DNA from: Eumeta japonica
Taxonomy: Eukaryota; Arthropoda; Insecta; Lepidoptera; Psychidae
Length of the DNA: 64,000 nucleotides
Reading direction: 5' to 3'
NCBI GenBank assembly: GCA_005406025.1
Contig: BGZK01000157.1
Coordinates: 558,001-622,000 of the forward strand
The notes under the pieces are model-generated. The model made no database searches. It had not been told where the DNA came from and worked only from the letters and a program-made list of their open reading frames with translations. Made by a program: the position numbers and the translations under genes. Within the stretch, counting starts at the first letter, position 1. Every line of letters starts with the position of its first letter. Shown here in pieces: positions 1 through 11,782 of this stretch.

Positions 1-180
1 TCAAGAGCAAAAGATACACAAATATTTTATGTAAGTCTCGGAAAGGATAAACCAGCTAGAATATTTAATTTCGAGGGGAAAACTTGTAGTTGATGTTGCC
101 AACCAAGGTTCTACTGCTGGGAAAGTCAAGGCATCTCAATTTTTTTAAAGTAAATTCAAGGGGCAAGTGAGCCATTAGAG
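1..180 (+). pseudogene. Ty3/gypsy gag remnant (copy I)
   Basis: This stretch matches 38023-38170 closely, including a shared run around the bases coding SQLEYSISRG-like residues in the better copy. In the other copy it follows a glutamine- and leucine-rich, coiled-coil-like stretch, as is usual upstream of a gypsy capsid domain. No intact frame remains. The assignment rests on the integrase and protease fragments that accompany the same repeat elsewhere in the window. Confidence 0.5.
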
Positions 181-230
181 AGTTGATCTCCACAGCCATT
201 GTTCATAAACACTCCCAATCCTAGAATAGT

Positions 231-337
231 AATAAATGTGCTGCGAACCTCTTAAGGAGTGATCAGTTATCTAACGGAGCGGATGTCGGGGCAATGAAGG
301 AGGAAAGGGAAGTGGGCCACCGGAACTCTCACTCTGA
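231..337 (+). repeat. Gypsy-associated repeat unit, copy 1
   Basis: A unit of about 110-170 bp beginning AATGTGCTGCGAACCTCTTA recurs at 4301-4460, 38254-38420 and 48868-49040 in the same orientation. Weaker reverse-orientation copies lie at 36190-36350 and 32200-32380. It always sits between the gag 5' region and the capsid-coding region of the gypsy copies. I see no clean TG...CA ends, so I do not call it an LTR. Confidence 0.6.
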
Positions 338-339
338 TG

Positions 340-1886
340 CTGATGTTTCGTTTTGCATACGTTTCACGCTCTAAAAAAAATAGAGCTGTGACCTCTATTC
401 TCGCGCTTATAGCATGAGTGTTTTCCTACTCGATTGGTACGTTGTACCAAAATTAGTCTGCAGTAGCGATCATTAGGTATTTAGAACGACAGCAATCTAG
501 CTCTGTTGAGTTTTGGGGTCTAGCGGCACACTTTTGCGCGGCCATGTAAATTGCATTATTCGTCCTCAAGTCTCTCCAATCAGTATAGTAATAAAATAAA
601 AATAATTAAGTTTTTTGTGTGTTCAACATTAATTATAAAGAAAGAAAATATTTAATTTTCTGGTTTTTCTAGCGTTTCGATAACAATGAAAATTTATGTA
701 CAAAATAAAGTTACATTCTCGATAGCTCTCAAGCATCGCAACCTTAGAATAAACGTCTTTTGCACTTGGGCTATTAACGTAGAAGCTCAGTATGAGACTA
801 TCTGTATTACAGTCAAATCAGACATTAAACCACAAAACTGTAAGTCAGTATTAACTCAGCTTCCAAATGAGATGAATAATATCGAATAAAATATCAATGT
901 CAATCAAATCAATCAACCCTACGATCGAATTTCCTAAGCGCCCTAGAACACTCCGGTTCGTTCATTCATGTATTCCATCCCGTGCGCCCAGCGTCCGCTC
1001 ATCACAGCATCCTCCGACCGCGGCTGTATTGTCTTCCCTTCAATTGTTTTCGTTAGATAAATGCTGCTTTCTATCTTTTTCTTTTCTAGAGACATTGACG
1101 CAAAAGTGCACATATTGCCCTTCGTAACATTCATGTAAAGACACATATACACGAAACTTAATTTAAACTTACAAAATAAATACATAAAAAATAGTATCCC
1201 AATTTACGTCATCATGTGAAATAATAAATTTTAATAAAATTATCGAATAAAATTAAATCACGTAGCAACGAATATCAATTATCAAACATCAAACCTAAAC
1301 AGTCAAATAAAATGATAACTCATATCTCACCTAATTAATTATAAATAAATCTACCATCAACTCATTTTGAATCAATGCAAAGATTACACCTAATTCAATT
1401 CATAAGGTCAACCATAATTACATCCAATAATATAACTCATAATATTATCTATAATATGTCCCTACATCAAGATGTGAACAAAATATTATAACACAATACG
1501 TGTAGTGAAATGTATACAGACTTATAATAAAATCTCAAATTTCATACTTTCGGACAGCCAAATCAGAGAAAAATCTTGTAGAACAAAATACACTGCGTAT
1601 GTCCTTATAAATTATAATTTTTTATCGAATGGTCAAGCGTGTCTTCAAACAACGACACATGTCAACGACAATTTATGTGAACTGAAACGCGTTTTTGTAA
1701 GAAAAACGCGTTTCAGTTCACATAAATGATTTTTATTTAATTTTTTTTAATATTCTTATAGAGAAACGCATTAGTCGAATTAAAGACGTCCTAAACAAAA
1801 CACTTTTTTTTTATTATTTCCACCAGCTCAAGCCCGTCAAAAGGAACACTACACTGCGTTTCTATGAATTCGTAATATATTTTAGT
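340..1886 (+). repeat. 1.5 kb AT-rich repeat, shared with 39.6-40.97 kb
   Basis: The block is colinear with about 39605-40975 throughout, with scattered substitutions and indels. It contains only short frames, for example 686-889, whose counterpart in the other copy is interrupted by a stop. In the second copy it lies between protease and integrase fragments of a gypsy element, where reverse transcriptase would be expected, but no RT motif is readable. It may be an old insertion or an unrecognisable part of the element. Confidence 0.6.
1671..1727. repeat. Perfect 26 bp inverted repeat (hairpin, 5 nt loop)
   Basis: Bases 1671-1696 and 1702-1727 are exact reverse complements around the loop GTAAG. 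The core is AACTGAAACGCGTTTTT. The paralogous block at about 40775-40815 has only one arm-like stretch and no hairpin, so the structure is specific to this copy. Confidence 0.9.
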
Positions 1887-2770
1887 ATGTTTGTATTTGT
1901 ATACCTAGAAAAGGAACAGGGGAAAAGTTATACAAAGTGCCAACGGATGGCTGTTAATGTGTTTGGACCCTTTTCTGTAACCAATCATGGGAACAAGTAC
2001 ATCTTTATAGACCACTTCATGAAATGGCTGGAAGTATTCGCTATGCCAAATCAGGAGACAATAACGATAGCGAAGAACCTCGTCAATGTTGTGTCTTGCT
2101 GATTTGGAATCGCCTAGAAAATTCGTACTGACGAAAGTGAAAATTTGAATTCAAATTTTTAGAAAATTTGTTGATTTATGATTTCCATAAAACATGGTTG
2201 TCAGCATATAATTCACAATTCAACGATATGGAATCATTTTAACCGAACTTCGGAAAGATATCTTGCGAAATTATTTAAACGCCATCACGAGGACTGATTC
2301 GGCCCATTCCCTTATACTTGTAATTATATATTCTTATATGTCTCAAAGGTATGTGCATAAACGAAAGAACAATTGTAATGCAAGCTCTCGTGACATACCA
2401 TCGGGAGAAATGAATATCCACAATCATAGTGAATGGTATTCTTCCGAACGTGCAATAATGCATAATCGACTAATGAAGAGAATTGATGACGTACATCATT
2501 TTGGTTGTGAAAGTGAATTACAAGCTAACCAGAAAATGAAGATGATTATCGACTCAAATGACGATCACAATTTGGTGAAGGAGAAATGGATTACATAATT
2601 CTACCGAATGTATGGGTAAGTTGCCGAAAATACAACCGAAATAGTAGCGACTTTGTAGAGGGGTCACGTGGGTTAACGACATCACGTATCGTATATAGCG
2701 TAGCCCAAAAGGAACTAAAAAGAATGTTCATGTAGATCGGTTAGCTAAATATTTCATGATAAATGTATAA
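1887..2770 (+). pseudogene. Ty3/gypsy integrase fragment (copy I)
   Basis: The first part (1887-2102) encodes the start of a retroelement integrase core, readable as VFGPFSVTNHGNKYIFIDHF followed by MKWLEVFAMPNQE, a pattern typical of Ty3/gypsy integrases. The frame at 2263-2598 keeps the connecting region (RIDDVHHF, KMKMIIDSNDD). From 2590 the C-terminal part reads VWLHNST-like, then WVNDITYRI and KNVHVDRLAKYF, with stops between. Catalytic Asp/Glu residues after the first strand are lost to stops and deletion. Related fragments lie at 5669-6490, 41220-41830 and 52610-53425. Confidence 0.8.
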
Positions 2771-3059
2771 CGAATGCATTCATCTCAAGAAGGTAAGGTC
2801 TGCGTCGGCTCCTTTGAACTTAAATCCGCGGCGACGGGCGGCCGACAACTCGCTGTGCTGCGCGCCCGCGTGATTTAAAAATCGTAGCGATACATTGCGT
2901 AAGAGGTGATAAAACAAATCAATTTTCTTGGATTCCCTTAACTTTCCTGAAATAAGTTCATGCGCGGATCATTTTAGTACTGAGTTCACTCTATCAGTTT
3001 GCAGAAGGCTGTCCCTTACACCCGGTATATTTCAAATAAAGCATTTTAAATTTAAAGTA
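2771..3059. other. Low-copy spacer with a GC-rich patch
   Basis: I see no gene. Bases 2800-2872 are strikingly GC-rich (GCGGCGACGGGCGGCCG) against the AT-rich surroundings. Confidence 0.5.
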
Positions 3060-3330
3060 AATGCATTTACTTTTAGAAATTTTGCAAGTTTTTCTTGCGT
3101 CCCACTAAAAGTTACTCTCTGCTACGATATTTATTACTTAGACTATGCAAATGGGAAATTATTGTTATCAGTTTGATTTCCGTAAATAGAGTTAGTGAAT
3201 CGTGTGTGGGCTTGGGCTCATGGTTGTGTGCGTGTATGCGCGTGCGTGGGTGCGTCGGTGTTTGCGTGCGTACGCGCGCGTTGCGCGTGTGCACGTGTGC
3301 GCATGTTTGCATAATTGCGAGTGCGCTGAA
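3060..3330 (+). repeat. Dispersed repeat ending in a GT-rich microsatellite
   Basis: Bases 3060-3215 resemble 33875-34030, with shared GGGAAATTA and GTGAATCGTGTGTG segments. Both copies run directly into simple repeats: an imperfect GTGCGT array here to about 3310, and GTGC/TC arrays at 34018-34116. A microsatellite attached to the same end of a dispersed repeat suggests a mobile unit with a repeat tail. Confidence 0.6.
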
Positions 3331-3699
3331 CGAGCGTGATGATCCTTTTAAATAATAGAAAACTTCTTAACGATGTGTCGTGTATTTTGGATAGAAATAT
3401 TAAAAATAGTAAAACGCTAGATTAAATGAACTGTGATTATTAGTTAAATAAACTAAAAGTACAAAATAATTTCCCCCAAACAGTATTCGAAATTAGTTCT
3501 ATTCGACGCTTGCCTGCCACATGCATTAACATACAACATGCAACCCACCGCTGACCCCCGAATCTGCCTCTCCAATAACGAATCTCTATCCTAATGATCA
3601 AATATTGATTCCAGAGGATTGACAAATATCGAGCATCTAAGCAAGTGTTATTTATTTTTATATTATATTGACGGTCATGTCTTAAAGTTTGTGCTCGAA
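3331..3699. other. No recognisable feature
   Basis: AT-rich sequence. The minus-strand frame over 3440-3706 has no recognisable domain, and I do not treat it as a gene. Confidence 0.4.
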
Positions 3700-4270
3700 T
3701 CTGCACCTTCAGTCGATGAACCGACTGTTCCCGTCGATGAAATTGTTCTAAAATCTTTTCTTCCAGTCAACTAGCCTGTTCTTTAACTTGTTTCGCTTGT
3801 TGACATGCTCGTTCCTCCTGTCAGCAAGACTGCTCACTGATTTTCATGACCAAGATGCTCAATTCAAAACATACAGCCAACAACACCGTTGTAGAAGCAG
3901 TAACCCTCGCTACCATTTTATCGTCCAATTGCTGAACCGCAGCCTGACGGTAATACCTCAAAATTAACATCGGTGTTTACTAGTAAATACAAAGTTCCCT
4001 CATAAAATGGTAGTTCGATAACAGCTTTTGAACGAGATATCGTAGTGTTATTCCGATGGATCCATAATTCATATCGATGAAAATTAAAGCCACTTTTTTG
4101 AATTTATAACTCGATTCAGTCGATGAATCATAAAATAGAGGAAATTTAAAAGCATTTGTTATGAACACCTAATTGTTAACGTCATGTAATTCTTTATTAG
4201 ATTGATCTGTCATTTGTGTCATATAGAAGTTCACTTTTTTCAATTACGAAAATTGTGGATATTCTTTTTA
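3700..4270 (-). pseudogene. Inverted piece of the gypsy 5' region
   Basis: Read on the minus strand, this corresponds to 48290-48790 (+). Matching landmarks include the ATGATTCATCGACTGAATCGA region and the stretch encoding the start of the glutamine-rich gag. The copy is inverted relative to the gypsy remnant that begins 25 bp downstream, so an inversion or a head-to-head insertion is implied. No intact frame remains. Confidence 0.65.
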
Positions 4271-4294
4271 TGATTGGAGAAACATCAGGAAAGA

Positions 4295-6490
4295 TATATT
4301 AATGTGCTGTGAGCCTCTTACGGAGCGATTAGATATCTAACGGAGTGGATATCGTGGCAACGAAGGAGGAGAGGGGAGTGGGCTACCAGAACTCTCACTC
4401 ACTGGACAAAATGCAACAACGTATGATGCTAATGCAAATCCATATTATGTGAGAAAACGATATTTTATTTGATGGAAACTCATTATAATTGAGTTGTAAT
4501 GAGGTTTAAATTGTGGCTTAAGACGTTGTCGAGAGAAACTGGTTAAAAAGCATAAACGTCTTAGACTGCACTGACTTTGGCTCTTACTGATGGCATGCTG
4601 ACGGTTTTGACGACACTGGAAGAGTAAGTGATCTACGAGCGAATAACGGAAGCATTAAAAGCTGGGTATGGCATCGATTTATCAACCATGCTCAGCTTAA
4701 GGACATAGGCCAGCGCTACAATGAATCTTCATAAAGGGGGCTAATGAATGTGAAATGTTGCTACGTAAGGCGTATTTGTCAGCAAGGCAAAATTGTGAAC
4801 AACGCATTTATGTATACAATTTTATCGATGGAATCTGAAATATGTATATTTGTGCGGAAATTTGTCAACAGCATCCTACAGCTCTTTAATTATACACTAG
4901 TCCTTGTACTCTAAATCGAAGCAGTTCAACACAAACATAATTTTTGAAGAATTTAAAAAATGAGGACTCAAAAAGAGAATAGTATTAAGATTTTTTGTCC
5001 TCGTTTCTACTGATGCAAAAAATTGGGCCATTTTCGAGCTAATTGTCAAAGACACAAAAGTAGAAAGGTGAACGACGATTTAGCTAAATCTGTTACACAG
5101 AATTCGACCTCCCCGAAGCAGCAAAGAAACGAGTAGATAAGTGCTGCCTGATGTTAATAAATTCTCAGCTATTGTAATAACTGCAGAAACTTATCAGAAA
5201 ACAGCTTATTAATCAACGTAAGAGTTAATATTGCGCCTATGATCGATACGACTTTGTGGTATGAGCGCCTTCCGTACCAAGGGAACGTAGGTAAGATCCT
5301 CCTCAGCACATTCAGCTTTTAACACCTACTAGCCAGCATATACTAGTTTGAGGTGAACAAAGTATTGCGATAAATTTAAAAAGCAGAGAATACCGGCATA
5401 ATGTTTTCTTACAGACGTTGTAAACAAGCGCATGATTAGATTGGATTTTGATGAGAAAACAAAAGTGTAAAGACGATATAAAACGTAATGTCTTGAAATG
5501 TGAAGATATTGAGATATTTATGAAAAAAATATTAGGACACATATATTGAGCAAAGAAGACAATTTTGTCGGCTAATTCAGAAACTTTGGTAAATGTTGAA
5601 TCACTAAAATAATTGTCGGGTGCCCAAGTAGGATAAGCGGATAATGGAGTAAAAAGACCGCAGAAAAGGAACAGGGGAAAAGTTATACAAAGTGCCAACG
5701 GATGGCTGTTAATGTGTTTGGACCCTTTTCTGTAACCAATCATGGGAACAAGTACATCTTTATAGACCACTTCATGAAATGGCTGGAAGTATTCGCTATG
5801 CCAAATCAGGAGACAATAACAATAGCGAAGAACCTCGTCAATGTTGTGTCTTGCTGATTTGGAATCGCCTAGAAAATTCGTACTGACGAAAGTGAAAATT
5901 TGAATTCAAATTTTTAGAAAATTTGTTGATTTATGCGCTTCCATAAAACATGGTTGTCAGCATATAATTCACAATTCAACGATATGGAATCATTTTAACC
6001 GAACTTCGGAAAGATATCTTGCGAAATTATTTAAACGCCATCACGAGGACTGATTCGGCCCATTCCCTTATTCTTGTAATTATATATTTCTATATGTCCT
6101 AAAGGTATGTGTATAAGCGAAAACACAATGACAATGCAAGCTTTTGTGACATTCCATTGCGAGAAATGAATATCCACAAACTTAGTGGATGGTATTTTCC
6201 CAGACGTGTAATAATGCATAACGGACTACCGAAGGGAATTGATGACGTCCTCAATCTGACCAGAAAATGAAGATGATAATCGACTCAAATGACGATCATG
6301 ATTTGATGAAGGAGAAATGGATTACATAATTCTACCGGATGTATGGGTAAGTTGCCGAAAATATAACTGAAATAGTAGGGACTTTGTAGAGGGGTCACGT
6401 GGATTAACGACATCACGTATCGGATACAGCGTAGTCTAAAGGGAACTAAGAAAATTGTTCATGAAGATCGGTTAACTAAATATTCCATAA
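4295..6490 (+). mobile_element. Degenerate Ty3/gypsy element (copy II)
   Basis: The order is a gypsy-associated repeat (4301-4460), gag remnants (about 4640-4900), a zinc-knuckle remnant (about 4998-5055, reading CKKLGHFRANCQRHK), a decayed aspartic-protease region (about 5235-5400), the integrase core (5670-5860) and the integrase C-terminus ending near 6490. No RT or RNase H is visible between protease and integrase. Many stops and frameshifts show it is dead. The integrase frame is almost identical to 1907-2180, so copies I and II are close relatives. Confidence 0.75.
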
Positions 6491-6925
6491 GAGACGTACA
6501 TAGAATGCATACGTCCCAAGAAGGTAAGAAGGCAAGAAGGTAAAAAATCGCTGAATAAATGAAAAATAGAAATATATTCTCTAAAAAAATATTTGAGAAT
6601 AGATAAGTGTAAATAACTTTTCTCCCTCGACTCTGCCATTCCCTCTGTCGCCAACACCTACGCGTGTTTACATCTTAAGCATGTATTTTTTGGTTTGATT
6701 AAATGCAAACCAAATAAACCTAAAACGTTTGAATAATCCTTAGGCAATATATGTTGTAGATGATTACGTTTAAAAACCAAATGAGATCAAATGAAACTAT
6801 TAAAACGGTTCGTAGTGAGATATTGTATTTCGGTTTTATTGAATATTTAATTACATGCCTTTTGCTTTTCTGTGTGTTTTAATTTGACTTTTAACTAGTA
6901 AAGTTGTTAAGTTATTATTGTTTTA
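6491..6925 (+). repeat. AT-rich block A, left part
   Basis: The repeat follows the gypsy integrase C-terminus in three places (here, 41831, 53426) and is found inverted to 59340. It contains AAGAAGGTAAGAAGG and CGCCAACACCTACGCG, and no coding frame. The Helitron interrupts it after base 6925, and it resumes at 11783. Confidence 0.8.
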
Positions 6926-7126
6926 TCATTATATATAATAAAACTAAGTTGATAAAATGTGCCTGCCGATAAAACTTAAAAAGGAGTCCCAGCACGATAA
7001 AGGGACTTATATAGTGTGATAGCTCGTTATTCCCCCTCGAACAAGAAAGTTCCCGTTTTAACCTAAAGGGTGTATCTTTAAAGATATAAGGGCTTTTTCA
7101 ACCCTTCAACTTGGAAAGTAAGTGTA

Positions 7127-7547
7127 GTGGCGCCATCTGTTGTCGAGTAGTTGAACTTCTTTCATTGTCCAAAGTGGCGCCATCTGTTGTCGAATAGTTG
7201 AATTTTATTCATTGTACACAATATGGACTTAAAAGAACGATTAGGGAATTTTCTCGAATATCCTAGCGCCAACTTTCTCGAATATCCTAGAGCCTAGCTT
7301 TCTGAATATATAAGAGCCCAGTGTCACCCGCCAAAGTTAGTTTAATTTGAACAGCGAAACAAGCGATTTCGAAACGAAAAGAAAGAAGTTATCTGTGTGA
7401 GCCTTTATTTTAAAGTATCACCTGTGAGTATTTTAATAGTGTGTTTAATTAATTCTCGATTTCGAAGTGAAGAAGAAAAAGTTATCTGTGAGCCTTTATT
7501 GTGAAATATCAAATGTGAGTATTTTAATAGTGTATTTAATTAATTCT
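7127..7547 (+). repeat. Three tandem duplications in the Helitron leader
   Basis: Units are: about 44 bp twice (7127-7170 and 7174-7217, beginning GTGGCGCCATCTGTTGTCGA); about 24 bp three times (7250-7273, 7274-7298, 7299-7321, beginning TTTCTCGAATATCCTAG); and about 92 bp twice (7364-7456 and 7457-7547, beginning CGATTTCGAA and ending TTTAATTAATTCT). They lie between the 5' terminus and the first ATG of the Rep-helicase, where the promoter would be expected. Confidence 0.9.
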
Positions 7548-7761
7548 AATGTTTTTTTTATTTTCTTTAATTGTAATTTCCTTAACTTTCAAGTAGTCGC
7601 GCGGCGTTGAATCGATGCCTTCTATATACTTTGGCCGTAAACAAAATATCCCGCGACCGCTTGAAGATTAAATATTTTTCTTTGTCTCAACGTGCTCCAC
7701 GTTTACGTAACAATATATTTGTCTATAAAATGTTTATTTAATTTATATTTTACAGAATACA

Positions 7762-10700
7762 ATGCCTAGACGTAAAGAGGTGGAGATCTTGCCAGTTCTG
7801 CAGCGAAACGGCGAAAACAAAAGAAAATCGAAGAAATGAAACGGAAGAAGAGCGCGAAGCACGTTTACAAAATCAACGAACCAGAATGAGCACCCTGAGA
7901 AGCGGAAAAGAAGAAAGAAAAGAAAATAAAAGTATTGAAGAATCGAGAATTTTAAAAGATAATCTAACAAAGGAAGCATTCCACTACGAACCGACGAAGA
8001 AATATTACGATCATAAATATGTTGTGATCGGAAAAATGAATAACATTTGTCAATTTTGCCACGCGAAGAAATTCAGTAAAGAAACACCAGGTCTCTGTTG
8101 CATGAATGGAAAAATTCGATTACCACCACTGGAAGCACCTCCACAGGAATTTCTACATTACATGACCGGGGAAACACCAGAATCTAAACACTTTCTTCAA
8201 AATATAAGATCATACAACTCCTGCTTTCAAATGACTTCTTTCGGTGTTACTTCGACTGACACTAATAGAGACAAATTTGAATATGTATTTTCAATTCAAG
8301 GGCAAATTTATCACAAAATTGGATCGTTACTACCAATGCCTAACGATGACTATAAATTTCTGCAAGTATATTTCATCGGAAATGAAAAACGAAATTGATC
8401 AACGATGTACAAATTTTATTGGATTGAAACGCGAAATAATCCAAGATGTACAGAGGATCTTACACAAATACAATCAACTGATTTATATATTCAAAACAAC
8501 ACTAGACCGCATGATTTCTGATGACTATAAAATTGTAATTCGAGCCGATAAAAGACCACGTGGAGAACACGAACGTAGATTTAATGCACCTCAGATAGAT
8601 GAAGTCGCCGTCGTAATTGTGGACAATGAAAATACAAGCCGTGACATAATTGTACAACGAAGAAGAAAAGGACTACAACGCATTGCAGAGACACACCGTT
8701 CATATGATGCTCTTCAATATCCGTTAATATTTCTGCACGGAGAGGATGGTTATCATTTCAATATAAAACAAATTCATCCTAAAAACGGCATAGAAACAAA
8801 CAAAAAAGTCACTTCCAAGGAGTTCTATGCTTACCGCTTAATGATCAGAGACAATGAAGTATACAATCACATTCTCAACACTCGCCGTTTATTCCAACAA
8901 TTTCTGGTAGATATGTACGCAAAATAGAAGCAGAACGGATGCTTTACATAAGACTGAATCAGAAGAAACTACGCACAGAAGAATACATCCACCTTCGAGA
9001 TGCGATCGTAAATGACGGCAATATTGACGATATTGGAACAATGGTAATCTTACCCTCATCATACATAGGAAGTCCAAGACATATGCACGAATATACTCAA
9101 GATGCCATGACCTACGTAAGAAAATATGGACGACCTGATCTCTTCATAACATTTACATGCAACTCATCATGGCCAGAAATCAAAGAACAACTAAAATACG
9201 GACAAACCTCCATGGATCGACACGACATAATAGCCCGAGTTTTCGACAAAACAAATAAGATTTATTGAAGTCATCACAAAATACCACATCTTTGGAACCG
9301 TTAGATGCTGGATGTATACAATCGAGTGGCAAAAACGAGGATTACCTCACTCACACAACTCATATGGCTACACGATAAAATTTATCCCACGGATATCGAC
9401 AAAATCATCCAAGCTGAATTTCCCAATCCACAAAATGATCCGGAACTATACAACATAGTAGTGAAAACATGATTCACGGACCATGTGGACCATTAAACCT
9501 CAATGCGCCATGCATGAGTGATGGAAAATGTACAAAAAATATCCAAAACCATACTTGGACGATACAAAACTGAAGATGACGGCTATCCCAAATATAGAAG
9601 ACGATCACCGAAAACGGTGGCTTCACAGCAAAAATACGACTACAAGGCAGAGACGAACTGGAAATAGATAATCAATGGGTAGTACCATATAACCCACTAC
9701 TTTCCAAAATGTTCCAAGCACACATAAACGTTGAATATTGCAATTCAGTAAAATCTATTAAATATATATGTAAGTACGTAAACAAAGGTAGTGATATGGC
9801 AGTATTTCAAATAGTCCAAAATAGCGAACAAAATAATAGAAATGATGAAATCCTCATGTACCAAATGGGAAGATATATCAACAGTAACGAAGCAGCGTGG
9901 AGGATTTTAGTTTTCCATACACGAACGCGAACCAGCTGTGCAACATCTAGCAGTACATTTGGAGAATGGACAGAGAGTTTACTTCACAAAAGACTCGGCT
10001 AGAAAAATTGCAAGCGAACCACCTCAGAACACAACATTAACAGCTTTTTTCCAACTTTGCCAAACGGATCCATTCGCAAAGACGTTACTGTATGTCGACG
10101 TCCCTATTTATTATACGTGGGACAAAACAAGGAAAATTTTTCAACGACGAAAACAAGGAATGCCAGAAGAGGGTCATCCAGAAATAATGAAAACTAACGC
10201 AATAGGTCGAGTATACACTGTACATCCAAACAATGCCGAATGTTTCTATCTCCGAATGTTGTTACACGAAATACGGGGACCAACAAATTTCACAGATCTC
10301 AGGACTATCGACGGCTACATATGCCACACTTACAGAGAAGCATGTCAACGTTTAGGATTATTGGAAAACGATAACCACTGGGAATTAACACTACAAGAAG
10401 CCACACTCACAGCTTCAGCTGAACAAATTCGAGTTATTCGCCATAATTCTAACAACATGTAACCCATCAAACCCAAAACAGCTATGGGACTCTTTCAAAC
10501 GGAATATGAGTGATGATATATTGTACCAAATCCGACAAGCTAATCCAGAACTGACTATAGAATTCAATGACGACATCGTCAATGAAACACTCATTCGCTG
10601 ATATTAGAATCACTGGAATCACTGAATGCCAAAATCACTAGAAGCCATGGACAGAACATTACAAGAATTGCGAAAAAACTCTGAAATAATGGGAGGAGCT

Positions 10701-11638
10701 CTACTCATACTCTCAGGAGATTTTCGACAAACACTTCCAGTTATTCCCAAATCAGCACCAGCAGACGAGATCAATGCATGCTTAAAAAAGTCACATCTCT
10801 GGCCAAAAGTACAAATACTGCAATTAACAAAAAACATGAGGGTTGAATTATCAAAAGATGAAACAGCAGCACATTTCGCTAAAATGGTTAATTACAAATA
10901 GGCGAAGGTACATATCCTACTGATCAAACGACCGGCCTTATTGAACTCAATAGTGACTTCTGTAACATAGCCACTACTGAAAACGAACTAATCGACAAAA
11001 TTTATCCAAATATTATTCAAAACTATACCAACGTATTTCAAAGAGCAATTTTGGCCATTAAAAATAATATTGTTGACGATATCAATTTTAATATTCTAAA
11101 GAAAATACCTGGAGAAGAGAAAGTATATAAATCAATCGACACGATGGTATCCATTGAAAAAAGTGTCAACTTTCCTACTGAATTTCTGAACTCTTTACAA
11201 GTATCAGGAATGCCATTACACTGCCTTCGTCTGAAAATTGGATCTCCAATCATACTACTCAGAAATCTCAACTCCCCAAAACTATGTAATGGAACGAGGA
11301 TGATCGTAAAACAGCTATCGAATAATGTCATTGAAGCTGAACTTATTTCCGGAAAGAACAAAGGACACACAGTATTTATACCTAGAATACCACTGATCTC
11401 TTCTGAATTGCCATTTCAATTTAAAAGATTGCAGTTTCCAATTAAATTAGCCTTTAGTTTTACAATTAACAAAGCGCAAGGGCAAACTTTAAAATATTGT
11501 GGCATCAACCTCAAAGAATCCTGCTTCTCTCACGGTCAGCTATACGTAGCTTGCTCAAGAGTAGGAAGTTCGAAAAATTTATATATATATACCCCGGACA
11601 ATAAAATGAAAAATGTTGTTTATAAACAAGTAGTGTAA
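7762..11638 (+). pseudogene. Helitron Rep-helicase, frameshifted and internally deleted
   Basis: The protein would combine an HUH endonuclease that nicks and joins DNA at the Helitron ends with a PIF1-type helicase. It starts at 7762 (MPRRKEVEILP) and shifts frame before 7860. An N-terminal Helitron domain follows at 7886-9268 (GETPESKHFLQNIRSYNS; FITFTCNSSWPEI). The HUH motif is readable as RGLPHSH at about 9336-9356, and the paired-tyrosine motif as KYICKYVNKG at about 9757-9786. The helicase C-terminal half is at 10626-10901 (LSGDFRQTLPVIPKS) and 11051-11638 (INKAQGQTLKYCGI; VACSRVGSSKNLYIYTP). Between 10600 and 10626 the region expected to hold Walker A and B is missing. At least five frame breaks make it non-functional. 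Confidence 0.9.
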
Positions 11639-11754
11639 ATAATGAGAAAATGTGAATACATGTAAATATAGAAAATGTTTTCAAAATATATTTTTTACTT
11701 TTTACGTCATAGTATGTTTTTTTATTTCATCTACCACGTAATCTCATATCAACT

Positions 11755-11782
11755 CCCGAGCGAAGCCGGGTATCATAGCTAG
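11755..11782 (+). other. Helitron 3' terminus: hairpin and CTAG
   Basis: The arms CCCG (11755-11758) and CGGG (11767-11770) enclose AGCGAAGC, followed by TATCATAG and the terminal CTAG. This layout is characteristic of Helitron replication-termination signals. The stem is short, probably from a lost base in the 3' arm. Confidence 0.8.

Larger units (their letters stand above)
6926..11782 (+). mobile_element. Helitron, 4,857 bp, complete ends, degenerate coding
   Basis: The element starts with TC (TCATTATATATAATAAAAC) and ends with CTAG, preceded 8 bp upstream by a short hairpin. It is inserted between A (6925) and T (11783). The paralogous block at 53841-53880 reads TTGTTTTA directly joined to TAAGTAAT, which is exactly the two flanks fused, so both ends are fixed to the base. 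The inverted copy near 59111-59120 is also empty. Absence of a target duplication and of terminal inverted repeats fits rolling-circle Helitrons. Coding capacity is a broken Rep-helicase. Confidence 0.93.

Noticed and set aside
231..337. Gypsy-associated unit, considered as an LTR
   Set aside because: No paired copies flank one element, and no TG...CA ends or primer-binding site are visible; it sits between parts of gag.
686..889. Plus-strand frame of 67 codons in the 1.5 kb repeat
   Set aside because: The paralogous block at 39957 has a stop in the corresponding frame, and no domain is recognisable.
5312..5770. Minus-strand frame of 152 codons
   Set aside because: It is antisense to the gypsy protease-integrase remnants and resembles no family.
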